Origin: Ipomoea triloba
Taxonomy: Eukaryota; Streptophyta; Magnoliopsida; Solanales; Convolvulaceae
Assembly: GCF_003576645.1 (NCBI RefSeq)
Contig: NC_044924.1
Coordinates: forward strand, 6,564,093 to 6,628,092
Reading direction: 5' to 3'
DNA: 64,000 nt
In this document: positions 53,643 through 64,000 of the stretch, piece after piece
How positions within the stretch are numbered: position 1 is the first letter of the stretch
How the letters are laid out: each line of letters begins with the position of its first letter
Notes under the pieces: generated by a model
The model's input: the letters and a program-made list of their open reading frames with translations, nothing else
What the model was told of the DNA's origin: nothing
Databases searched by the model: none
Position numbers and translations under genes: made by a program

Positions 53643-55454
53643 TATGAAGTAGTTTGAATTCTATGAGGAAGATAGTTTTTCCCCACACCATGCAATTGCT
53701 GTCTTTGCTGGCAATATAGGACATAAGAATCCACTTTGAGGAGATCTAAAAATATGAATTTTGTGATGTCTAAGATTCTTAAAGTAAGAAACTTAAACAT
53801 TTAAGATTTTCCCATTTGAGTCCTTCAATCAACAAACCATCATATTTTTTTGGAATGGGAGGGGATCACCCATAGTCCATAGAACATATACTTAGTCCTG
53901 GTCCCGGGTGTTGGTTTTACGACCTTGATAGTTGAAGATGGGCCAATATAACCGGTTGGAAATCAAGGAAAATAATCTAAGTGTAATAAGAAAAGGATGT
54001 TCATGTTTTGAGTATAAAAGATTTTGAACCTTTTACAAGCCTTTTTATGGTGTTTATACAGCTTAGAGACTATTTTTGGTACTTGATCTTAATTAAGAAA
54101 AATAGATCAACTGTGCACATTAATCACAAATTGATTGCCTAAAAACATAAAGAAAGTAGTCTCCTAAATTTAGACTCAAATCATCCTAGCTACTCTTTTC
54201 GAAAATGAGTACACGGGTTCTATAATCTGGAATTGAAATGCACTTGGTCCAACCGCTTGGGCCAAGGCCGAACGCGGGACTGCCAATATCCAAGCCATCA
54301 CCGGGTATGCAGGATAGTTCTTTGCAAGAGATGTTAAGTCTTTCCTTTCCCAAAGTTCAAGTTGTAAACTTGTAGGCGGCCATTGTACGTATTGAACCAA
54401 GAGCCCCGTCAAATCATTAGCCACCTTGTTCTCCTCTCTATAGACGCATTTTAACTTGATTTTTCAATTGTCTCTCCATCTCTTTCTTGCACACCTCCAA
54501 TAACATGCCCAAATAGCTCCTCAATACCCGACAACCTTTTAGCCAATGTATAATATATTCTAAATTCATTTGAATCCCTACCCTAGGATAACTATACATA
54601 TAAAAAAGAATAATCAACTGATTTAAACCGATGTATTATAATGTAATCCCACAAATCTTATACGATTGATACAAACGAAGTATTTAATATTGTCCACCCC
54701 ATATATGATCATAGATATGCATCTAAGATTGCCCGTAAGGGCAGCTCAAGTGGTAAGAGAGTTACACTTGCAGCCGAGAGGTCGTGGGTTCGAACCTCAA
54801 GCCCTTGAGTTTGTGCCGGTCAGCTATGGGTAACCTAGGCTGATTTACCTCCTTGTGGCTCTTTGCCGGCTACCCACATACTCACATAGTGAGGAGTGGG
54901 GTTTACCTCGTTAATAAATAGATATGCATCTAAGATCGGTTTCTTTAATTTGCACTAGAGACAGGGAATAAAATGATAATAAGGATAAGACTTCTTTATT
55001 TGCTACTTTGTCACTTTGGCTGTCGGACTATGATGGGAAAACCAATCAAAACAAAAGCATGTTCTAAATTCTAATGGTCCAATTTTCCAATGTTTGGATC
55101 CATCTGTATCTAAAACGACACTTACAAATTTGAGCGTCGTCACACCCACTTTGATTCGCCATATTTGAAACTTATTTATTTTTAACTCTATAAAGAAAAT
55201 AATGCCATTTACAAATTTTATTCATCCTTATCTCCATACCCAATTTGTAAATTTTGTAGCATTTGTGCAAACTAAGCCTATCTCTTTGCAGGAGCTTATC
55301 TATTCGTCACTTGCTAATTTTATAATGAGGGGTGTTTGGCTTATTATTTATCTAATTTCAATATACTGGAATGAAATTAGAATCTTATCTTGAGGTAAAG
55401 TCTACTTTGACATCTTAGAAGAATAAGATTAAAAAAAAAAAAAAAAAAAAAAAA
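53643..55454. repeat. 1.8-kb block, copy 1 of an apparently identical tandem pair
   Basis: From TATGAAGTAG at 53643 to AAGAATAAGATT plus poly-A at about 55454 the sequence reappears at 55456-57247 with a constant offset of 1813 bases. Stretches compared by eye are identical, including three chance ORFs. A single N at 55455 separates the copies, directly after a poly-A run. It contains one intact SINE (54730-54917) and no gene. Confidence 0.9.
54730..54917 (+). mobile_element. Intact tRNA-derived SINE, about 188 bp
   Basis: A perfect 19-bp direct repeat ATAGATATGCATCTAAGAT (54711-54729 and 54918-54936) flanks the element. The head starts GCCCGTAAGGGCAGCTCAAG and contains GCTCAAGTGGTAAGAG (box A) and GGTTCGAACC (box B, 54787-54796), as in a tRNA-type Pol III promoter. 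The body (GTCAGCTATGGGTAACCTAG, TTTACCTCCTTGTGGCTC) is shared with old copies in the second introns of POD1 and POD2. It is not a functional tRNA, because no cloverleaf 3' half or CCA-proximal acceptor stem is complete. Confidence 0.85.
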
Positions 55455-55455
55455 N
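55455..55455. other. Single undetermined base (N) at the junction of the duplicated blocks
   Basis: It is the only N I noticed in the window. It follows a poly-A run and precedes the second copy of the block, so it probably marks a joined contig end. Confidence 0.85.
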
Positions 55456-57247
55456 TATGAAGTAGTTTGAATTCTATGAGGAAGATAGTTTTTCCCCACA
55501 CCATGCAATTGCTGTCTTTGCTGGCAATATAGGACATAAGAATCCACTTTGAGGAGATCTAAAAATATGAATTTTGTGATGTCTAAGATTCTTAAAGTAA
55601 GAAACTTAAACATTTAAGATTTTCCCATTTGAGTCCTTCAATCAACAAACCATCATATTTTTTTGGAATGGGAGGGGATCACCCATAGTCCATAGAACAT
55701 ATACTTAGTCCTGGTCCCGGGTGTTGGTTTTACGACCTTGATAGTTGAAGATGGGCCAATATAACCGGTTGGAAATCAAGGAAAATAATCTAAGTGTAAT
55801 AAGAAAAGGATGTTCATGTTTTGAGTATAAAAGATTTTGAACCTTTTACAAGCCTTTTTATGGTGTTTATACAGCTTAGAGACTATTTTTGGTACTTGAT
55901 CTTAATTAAGAAAAATAGATCAACTGTGCACATTAATCACAAATTGATTGCCTAAAAACATAAAGAAAGTAGTCTCCTAAATTTAGACTCAAATCATCCT
56001 AGCTACTCTTTTCGAAAATGAGTACACGGGTTCTATAATCTGGAATTGAAATGCACTTGGTCCAACCGCTTGGGCCAAGGCCGAACGCGGGACTGCCAAT
56101 ATCCAAGCCATCACCGGGTATGCAGGATAGTTCTTTGCAAGAGATGTTAAGTCTTTCCTTTCCCAAAGTTCAAGTTGTAAACTTGTAGGCGGCCATTGTA
56201 CGTATTGAACCAAGAGCCCCGTCAAATCATTAGCCACCTTGTTCTCCTCTCTATAGACGCATTTTAACTTGATTTTTCAATTGTCTCTCCATCTCTTTCT
56301 TGCACACCTCCAATAACATGCCCAAATAGCTCCTCAATACCCGACAACCTTTTAGCCAATGTATAATATATTCTAAATTCATTTGAATCCCTACCCTAGG
56401 ATAACTATACATATAAAAAAGAATAATCAACTGATTTAAACCGATGTATTATAATGTAATCCCACAAATCTTATACGATTGATACAAACGAAGTATTTAA
56501 TATTGTCCACCCCATATATGATCATAGATATGCATCTAAGATTGCCCGTAAGGGCAGCTCAAGTGGTAAGAGAGTTACACTTGCAGCCGAGAGGTCGTGG
56601 GTTCGAACCTCAAGCCCTTGAGTTTGTGCCGGTCAGCTATGGGTAACCTAGGCTGATTTACCTCCTTGTGGCTCTTTGCCGGCTACCCACATACTCACAT
56701 AGTGAGGAGTGGGGTTTACCTCGTTAATAAATAGATATGCATCTAAGATCGGTTTCTTTAATTTGCACTAGAGACAGGGAATAAAATGATAATAAGGATA
56801 AGACTTCTTTATTTGCTACTTTGTCACTTTGGCTGTCGGACTATGATGGGAAAACCAATCAAAACAAAAGCATGTTCTAAATTCTAATGGTCCAATTTTC
56901 CAATGTTTGGATCCATCTGTATCTAAAACGACACTTACAAATTTGAGCGTCGTCACACCCACTTTGATTCGCCATATTTGAAACTTATTTATTTTTAACT
57001 CTATAAAGAAAATAATGCCATTTACAAATTTTATTCATCCTTATCTCCATACCCAATTTGTAAATTTTGTAGCATTTGTGCAAACTAAGCCTATCTCTTT
57101 GCAGGAGCTTATCTATTCGTCACTTGCTAATTTTATAATGAGGGGTGTTTGGCTTATTATTTATCTAATTTCAATATACTGGAATGAAATTAGAATCTTA
57201 TCTTGAGGTAAAGTCTACTTTGACATCTTAGAAGAATAAGATTAAAA
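55456..57247. repeat. 1.8-kb block, copy 2 of an apparently identical tandem pair
   Basis: It repeats 53643-55434 base for base where compared, including the SINE (56543-56730) with its 19-bp target duplications (56524-56542 and 56731-56749). It ends in AAGATT plus poly-A, then runs into new sequence GTGACAGACAACC. Confidence 0.9.
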
Positions 57248-57261
57248 AAAAAAAAAAAAAA

Positions 57262-58293
57262 AAAAGTGACAGACAACCAAGGAGTGCTATGCATGGCGCT
57301 TGTTGGGCACATCATGCAGGATAAATGTGGATTCTTGCATTTTTTTTATTATTTATAAATGTGACAATATTTAGTTCAATTACAAAAATCAAATATTGTA
57401 AAATATTGTCATTTTGAGTGCCATGAAGGAAAGAGAAGGTCGAGTACTCAAGTTGGACTTCCTATCTTCCATTATTTATATTGGGATGTTCTAAGGGATA
57501 TTTGATTTACCACTTTTAAATTTGGAAATTATTTTAAAATTCGATCTCATGTTTATTTGTCTAATTTTAATGCATTGGTGTGACATGCATTTAAATCTAT
57601 CTAAAATAAAATGTTTTAATTTGGAGGTGAAGTGGACAACAACAACAATCTAGGTAGATCATATGTTGAAAAATAAGGGGGAAAATTAAAAGCAAGGTGT
57701 GTATGAAAAATTAAAAATGTGGTGGACATTTTTGTAATTATTATAGGCTTTAGATGTGCATTTTACAAGTTTAGGAGTACATTATGATAACCAATAGTGC
57801 ATCCAAGTTTATGCATAATAACTTACACTAATATGTTACAATGCAATAAACTTAGGTGAACTCTTTTTAAATCTTGAATGCATTGTTAATTATTAGTTGA
57901 TGCACTGCCAAGCTTATCTAGTGGATATCCAAAGTTCATAATACTTACAAAATTATCATTGTATTTTTTTTCTTATTTTTAACTATATTGTTCGTCCAAT
58001 AATCTCAAATGAACATTTGATATTATTTTTAACCATCATGATCCAATAATCTCAAATAAAAAATAGATACACAGTACTTTTACAATTCTAAATTATTCTT
58101 ATTTTGGATTTTAGAGTGTAGTTGCAAATATAGAGAACTAATTCACGGTTTCAAATCGAAACATATTTAAAAATCATTCCACTTTTAATCATTCAATTAG
58201 ATTAGGATTAATCATTATCATATTGTAATATCAATCAGGCCAAAAGTGAATTCTTATCTTCAATATGGCCGTTGCAAAAAAAAATAAATAATA

Positions 58294-58358
<65 letters not shown>

Positions 58359-58611
58359 CAATTCTTTAAGCAGGAAAGTCAGTCCACTTTTAGCAATATA
58401 ATTCGATGAGCTTAATATTTCATTATCATCTTGTCATATCAGTGGGGCAAAACTGATTACTAGAATTTCAAGTACGACTTTCGATAAGACTGTCTATATT
58501 GAAATTTTTTATTTAATCGATTAATTATTGAAAATTTAAATTTATTTATTTCCTTGTGGTCTCTTATCAAATAGAGTCACAACGAAGACTTCACACAAAG
58601 CATACATTCAG
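57262..58611. other. AT-rich spacer
   Basis: No gene. A (CATA)n run followed by (TA)n lies at about 58296-58355. Confidence 0.6.
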
Positions 58612-59021
58612 GTGTTAATACCTAATTAATTATCAATTATAGTGATTTTTTTTCTCAATTTAGTCTTAAACGACTTTTTGTGCTTAATTAGGTCCTCGAC
58701 TTCGATGATTTTACCCAATTTAGTCATATGTTAAGATAGTTTGGTAATTTTACCTCTATTAATACCTAATTTAGTCATCAATTATAATAGTTTAAAGTAA
58801 TCCAAATTAGTTTTCAACTATAGTTATTTTACTCAATTTAGTCATTGATTGTAATGATTTTTTCTGTTTAGTCATTAATTCCAACAGTCGATGATTAAAT
58901 TGGGTAAAATCATAAAAATTGAGGACTTAATTAAGCATAAAAAGTCATTTAGAGCTAAATCGAAGAAAAATCACTATATTGAAGATTAATTTTTTTGTAG
59001 AGTAACTAAATTGGATATTAA
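58612..59021. mobile_element. Foldback MITE of the Mutator-like GTTAATACC family
   Basis: The left end GTTAATACCTAATTAATTAT and right end AACTAAATTGGATATTAAGT are roughly inverted. The inner phrases TAAACGACTTTTTGTGCTTA and TTAAGCATAAAAAGTCATTT pair well. The left arm matches the reverse complement of 18010-18181. It is old, with no clean target duplication. Confidence 0.5.
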
Positions 59022-60647
59022 GTTATTCAAATAGTGACTGCGGGTCCAATCAAAAGTGGGCCAAAACTGAATTTTTATCTTGAATAAGACCAATTACATA
59101 AAGAAATTATTAAATTCGATCATTTCAATCCAAATCTGTGAACCCAAATTAGAATTGCCATACATCATTAAAAAAAATTACAAATGAAAATGACAATTGT
59201 AATAATCTTTAAAATACAAAAAACACTCGGTGATATCATATAATGAAAGCCAAAACAAACGGGGAATAATGCCTATAGGAATAGATTAAAATACTTGATG
59301 AGATTTTTCTGTAAATTATTTTCACGTACTCTATTAAGTATTTGTTGAGTACCAATGACATTATGGTCAAGTGACATGTAATGACTCTACCAAATGAAGG
59401 TTGTGAAAGCGATATTGAGAAGTTTTAATTGTTTTATTTTTATTTCATATCTTAACAAATTAAAACTTGTCACATTATGTGATAAGTTTTCGATTTGTGA
59501 GTGGTAAGTATAGAGAGACACTAACGTGGCCCGAAAGGAAAAAAAGACACATGCTAAATTGCTAATTATTAATTAAAAAATAGGAAGTAATTAATATAAT
59601 TATCTGTTCAAACCTAACACCACGCGGATCGGATCAGCCTCCGTCTGATCTATTTTCCCCCCTAATCACGTGGTTTAAAAGTGAAGAAACAGGAAGAAGA
59701 TGAGATGAACATGTATCCCATCATCCCATGAACCCAGACCGTTGGCATCCTTATCCCAATTTCTCTGGTCAATAACCACGTGTTCTTATGTTAATCCCTT
59801 TTTAACAAATTAAAACCTAATTACACTTGTTTACTTGCACAATTATATTATTTATTTATGCAGATTTCGTTTTCCCTGAGGATCACAGGCTGGACCGACG
59901 CCGTAATTTAATCAGTCCGACACCAAAAGGAAGAGACCTGGAACCTGGAAAAATGTAAATAGTAGAGCCCAAGTTAAATTGGTATACTGATGACGTAACA
60001 TGTGTACAAATCTGTTAGCTTGATCATTTCTATTAAAAAAAAAAACTTAAGTGATCTCAGTTTTGCCGAATTAATCATAAGCTCACAGAACTCCGCCCAT
60101 AAAGTCAATGCAGAAGTAAATCGCGAATCGCGGAATCAACCTCGGTCAGATTCTAGTTTTTATATGCGCAAAAATTTGATGCTTGATTTCATGATTTCAT
60201 AATTTCATAATTTTTCTATTGGATTAATGTCGTTATTGTAAAATGTTATTCACACTGGTTGGTTTAAATTTATGTTGTTTTATTATATTTTTGGTATATG
60301 AAGTTGGACTGAGTAATTTAATTAGTTGGATATGAAAGGGAAAAGATGTTGAAGTTGGAATATGTAATAGTTGGATTCATTGTAGTGCACTAGTTAAATT
60401 GGTATATTGGTGATGTAACATGTGTGCAAGTTGGTTGACTTGACAATTTAATATTTGACTTTCACGTTTTTCACCATCCTTTTATTGGATTAATGCCATT
60501 ATTGTAAAATGTTATATATTGAGGTTGTTTAGTTTAAATTTATGTAATTTATGTTGTTCTACTTATGGCATGTGAATAAAAAAGTATGGGTAATGTAGTA
60601 TATAAATTAAAATTTACAGTATAATATACTAAAGTACGCAAATTATA
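59022..60647. other. Spacer with a diverged approximately 420-bp duplication
   Basis: AGTTAAATTGGTATACTGATGA and then GTAACATGTGTACAA (about 59971-60010) recur as AGTTAAATTGGTATATTGGTGA and GTAACATGTGTGCAA (about 60392-60430). TTGGATTAATGTCGTTATTG (about 60220) recurs at about 60485. This is an old tandem duplication of about 270-420 bp units. CACGTG G-boxes near 59669 and 59778 have no gene attached that I can recognise. Confidence 0.5.
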
Positions 60648-60897
60648 CTATGGACCATGTCATGACTGATACTGCAGTTGTGTTGAAAGGGAACTGTAGT
60701 TGCGCGGAACAGAGGTCGTTAATCCGTTCAACACAACTGCAGTATCAGTTTAACACAACTGTATCCGTTCAACATAACTACATTATCAATTCAACACAAC
60801 TGCAATTTTAGACGGATGAAACGGCCTCTATTCCGCGCAACTGTAGTTTCTTTTCAACACAATTGCAGTATTAGCCATGGTGCATGGTCCACGGCAT
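60648..60897. mobile_element. Inverted-repeat element with AACTGCAGTATCAG units
   Basis: The left end CTATGGACCATGTCATGACT, followed by GATACTGCAGTTGTGTTGAA, is roughly inverted at the right (TTCAACACAATTGCAGTATT, GCCATGGTGCATGGTCCACG). The phrase TTCAACACAACTGCAGTAT or its inverse occurs several times inside. CGGAACAGAGGTCGTT and GGCCTCTATTCCGCGCAACT pair as inner arms. Confidence 0.6.
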
Positions 60898-62016
60898 AAC
60901 AACTGACTAAATTATCAAAATGATTGATTATAGTGATTTTACTACTTGCTTTGTTGACTTTTAATTTTGTCTAATAATTCATCTTTAATTTAACTATTAA
61001 GCTTATAATTATTTTAATCATATGGAGATATTCCTTTGTCTAAATAAACGGTGTTAAATATTGTCCTTAATTGTTAGAGACTAAATTAATCAAAATTGAG
61101 GTACATGGATTAAATTGAATAAAATGCTACAGTACAGAGACCTGACAGGTACTTTGACCTCAAAATTTAATTGGGGCAATTTAAAGTTAAATAACTTATA
61201 GTGTCACCATTCGCGAAATTTTGAATGTTTTTGCGGGTTTTTTTTTTTTTTTTTATAGCTTAGGTGGAGGTGAGAGTAGAGAAAAGAAATTGCACTTTAT
61301 TATGCAAGTTTAAGTTTTTTGTATGACACATTGAAAAAAAAAAAAGAAAAAAAGGAACAAACAGTTCATTCCAAGTGGTGGTTGCATAATTAATTTTATT
61401 TTTAGTTTCCGTATTTTCTTTTTATTTTTGTTATTTATTTATTTGCTCCTGAACCTCTATTCTACATGGCATGATGGGATCTCAAAAACTCCAAGAAAAA
61501 TTCTTAAAGACGATGATGCTCTTGATTACACATTTCAGTATAATTATGGAACTTATTTTAGTCAAAGACTTTGTGGTTTAGTGGCACTCAATTTACACTT
61601 TCACACGAAAAATAGTGAGTTTAAATCTCAGTAGAGGTAACTGTTAAGAACTTATTTCACGGTTATTATTTTCAATAATTTACTTTTGATAATATAATAC
61701 AAGTGTGAAATAAAAATAAAATAAAATGAATTAATGCAAAGAAAAAGAAAAAGAAAAAAAAAACAAAAAAAAAAAACAGGAATGAGAGGGAAACACAATG
61801 GGCAACAGCCCATCTGGGTGACGTAATCCGAACGGAGTAAAAAGCGGTTGTGCAGTGCTTCAACTTCACCGCATGTGCGTGCCCGCAACACATGCTTCCC
61901 TCACTCTTTCTTAATGCATACACTGATACACACGTCGTGACTCGCGTGTCATGTTTTACGTCGCACCATTTGCTCACCTATTAAATACAAAACGTGATCT
62001 TTATATACTTTTTTTG
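60898..62016. other. AT-rich spacer
   Basis: No gene. Poly-T (about 61239-61255) and A-rich tracts (61741-61775) are present. The short ORFs are not gene-like. Confidence 0.5.
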
Positions 62017-62145
62017 TTTAGTACTACTGACTATGTTACAATGTAGTATCTGTTCATAACTACTTTTTTAACAGTGAGACTCGATGTGGGAGTATTAACT
62101 GGGACACCGGGTGCCACTAGACTACATGGTCTTTAGCAATTTGTT
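62017..62145 (-). repeat. tRNA-derived SINE relic (minus orientation)
   Basis: The minus strand shows TGCTAAAGACCATGTAGTCT, AGTGGCACCCGGTGTCCC and later AACAGATACTACATTGTAAC. The last phrase is shared with the relic at 24935-25080 (AACAGATGTTACATTGTAAC). Confidence 0.45.
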
Positions 62146-64000
62146 AGATTGTTGATTTAATAATTATAAAATTATAAATTACTCTCAATAATTAAGATTA
62201 CAATCTGGGGTTTATATAACGCACATCATCAAATTGTGATTGTCTTTTTCTTGAAATTCAAAAAAAAAAAAAACTAAAAAAGTGATGTTTGCAACATAAC
62301 ACTAGAGCTAATAAGAGCAATCTCAATAATAATGTATTCTTTTTCTTCTTTTTTTTTTTTTTTTGAAATTTTTGTCAGCCACAATTAGGAAGGAGGAGAG
62401 AGAGATAAAAAGGGGAGGAAAAATAATGTCGGACAAAAAATTAAAAAAAAAAAGGTTACTTTGCTCCCCAAAAGGTTGAATCCGTAACCCCAAGGGTCCC
62501 TCACACACCGGCTCAACAAAACATCTGGAAGGATGTAAACTCAACATACCGACAAAACATTTGGGATGATGTAAATCATGGTAACTCAATTGAACACAGA
62601 TGTTAGACATTTGCTTAATACGCACAAGGACCCTCCTCACTTTGAGAGGTTCATTATCATGTTAAGCGGATATTATGTATATTTTAAATTGTAGTACTAA
62701 AAAAATATATAAATACAAGAAACGATTTTATTGTAATTCGAGAATCACGTATTGTTTGTGTTTGGTTGTTAACGGAACAACAGAAAGTGGAAAATGCAAA
62801 GGTCATATATTGAACTGTTTGATATGGGAGGCGTGAGTAACGTTTGGCAAGCGGCGTCAAGGTAAGCCGCGGCGCCGCGCCATCAATAGACAATACTACA
62901 ATAAGAATAGGTAGTTGGATGACGGCGCCAGGGGCGGCTAGCAAGCGGCTAAAATCAACACACAGAACAGAGTAAATCAATTTGGAAAAAAACTCTGTTA
63001 AATTTTACATTCCCACTAACCTCCATTATATTCCGTCGACGTTGACCCACATTTGGAAAACCCCTAATACTTGCACACTTGCATGTACGCTAATTTGTAT
63101 CCAACTAATATTCAATTCAAAGATGAAAGAAAAACTAAATCCAAAGACTTCATTGCACGTCATGTTGTGCATAACTACATTGATTCATATGTATTCCGTT
63201 GGCCGCAAATATTGAAATTCTAATTTTAGATGGTAATATGACTAAACGTAAACAGGTATGATATACGATGACGATAAAATATATGAATATAAAATTTTAT
63301 TTTGTCATATGACGATTGTTGGGATTATTACAATTGACTATTGCCACTTGGGTTGAGGAGGGAAGCAAACATAGTTATCGTTAGCAAGAGGAGGCGATTG
63401 ATCTATCGAGTTGTTAGATTGATGTTCGAGTCAATATCAATCCTGATTTGGTTTTCCTATTCCTGACTAACGTTACTTCCAAACTAAGGTAACTTATCAC
63501 CAAGCTTAACACATTTGGTTATAACTGCTTGAGATTCTAACTCAAATATAATTTTCGTGAGGTTATTGGCTTAAATTACACACCATTTTTTTTATTAGTA
63601 GCTCCCTAATGGCTAATTGCTTTAAATTCCATATAAAAATCACTTAATTACTCTAATTCTTTTGTACACGTAACGACATACAATATTTCTTTTTTAAGAT
63701 TTACCATTTTATTAATGTACCAAACGTGAATTTCAACGTTGAAATTTGTTCATGCACCTAGTAATATTGTTTCCAACTCAGACCAAAAACAAATAGCAAG
63801 TTGTAATAACTATTTTTGCACTCTTAATTCATTCCTTATTAATTATTTTGCATAAAAATCAAATATTTAAACGGAAAATGATATACAGTCAAATTTAATT
63901 CAAATATCAATACATTAAACATATTTGAATTCAATTCGGCAATTACACGAGTTGTCTAAAATAGATCAGATCTCTCCGGTAATTTATTTCTGTTAAAATA
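62146..64000. other. AT-rich spacer to the window end
   Basis: No gene recognised. A short GC-rich patch at about 62848-62950 (GGCAAGCGGCGTCAAGG, GCCGCGGCGCCGCG, GACGGCGCCAGGGGCGGCTA) stands out from the AT-rich background and contains repeated GGCGCC palindromes. It might be part of an unrecognised small transposon. Confidence 0.5.

Noticed and set aside
54731..54805. Possible tRNA gene
   Set aside because: It has A and B boxes but no complete cloverleaf, and the target duplications define it as the head of a SINE.
54176..56237. Pair of identical 82-residue minus-strand ORFs
   Set aside because: They lie in the duplicated block with no recognisable domain. Their identity reflects the block, not conservation.
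53643..57247. Genuine recent segmental duplication
   Set aside because: It is possible, but the single N at the junction, the apparent identity and the shared poly-A end make an assembly overlap the simpler explanation.
62848..62950. GC-rich patch as a possible promoter or gene start
   Set aside because: No ORF, TATA or downstream exon can be linked to it. Repeated GGCGCC suggests a transposon end.

Overview
The window is nuclear DNA from a flowering plant, probably a eudicot. Genes carry GT-AG introns, long AT-rich spacers separate them, and the protein families (class III peroxidases, TOM1-like, FAF, WEB/DUF827, DUF688, plant saposin-like) are plant types. I cannot name the species. Non-coding DNA is dominated by small transposons, tRNA-derived SINEs, microsatellites and one satellite-like array. 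I see no CRISPR array, rRNA gene or functional tRNA gene.

Layout. 1-759 is the C-terminal end of a probable TOM1-like (TOL) trafficking protein. 2948-4431 is a Mutator-like element (171-bp inverted repeats, perfect 10-bp target duplication) that captured part of a FANTASTIC FOUR (FAF) gene. A tandem family of class III peroxidases lies on the + strand: POD1 (11417-13570), POD2 (26135-27658, a frameshifted pseudogene that also lacks the distal Arg), POD3 (28755-30245) and POD4 (31009-32335). POD4 is an intact gene whose distal catalytic His and Arg are exchanged. An orphan copy of the POD4 upstream region at about 9.45-9.60 kb suggests a lost fifth copy. Between POD1 and POD2, at 16.06-20.63 kb, is a mosaic of fragments from at least three unrelated genes, all on the + strand: a cyclin B1 promoter, 5'UTR and exon 1; an EDM2-like piece; more cyclin B exons; YKT6 SNARE exons; and a second copy of the cyclin 5'UTR. 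A T-rich degenerate tandem array follows (21.17-24.12 kb).

The right half holds five further items. A 10-exon mitochondrial-type aspartate aminotransferase (33564-36517) has lost the Arg that selects dicarboxylic substrates. A single-exon DUF688 gene is on the minus strand (39194-39853). A two-exon WEB-family coiled-coil gene spans 47241-49432, and a two-domain saposin-like gene spans 50963-53290. Finally, two apparently identical 1.8-kb blocks (53643-57247) meet at a single N after a poly-A run, which looks like an assembly artefact. From 57.25 kb to the end I find only repeats and AT-rich spacer.

The genes do not form a pathway. The theme is local duplication and gene-fragment shuffling: peroxidase copies diverging into an apparent active enzyme, a pseudoenzyme, a pseudogene and a bare promoter, beside transposons and mosaics that move pieces of cell-cycle, chromatin and trafficking genes. 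Exon boundaries were placed by eye from splice signals, reading phase and family knowledge. No alignment or database search was run.
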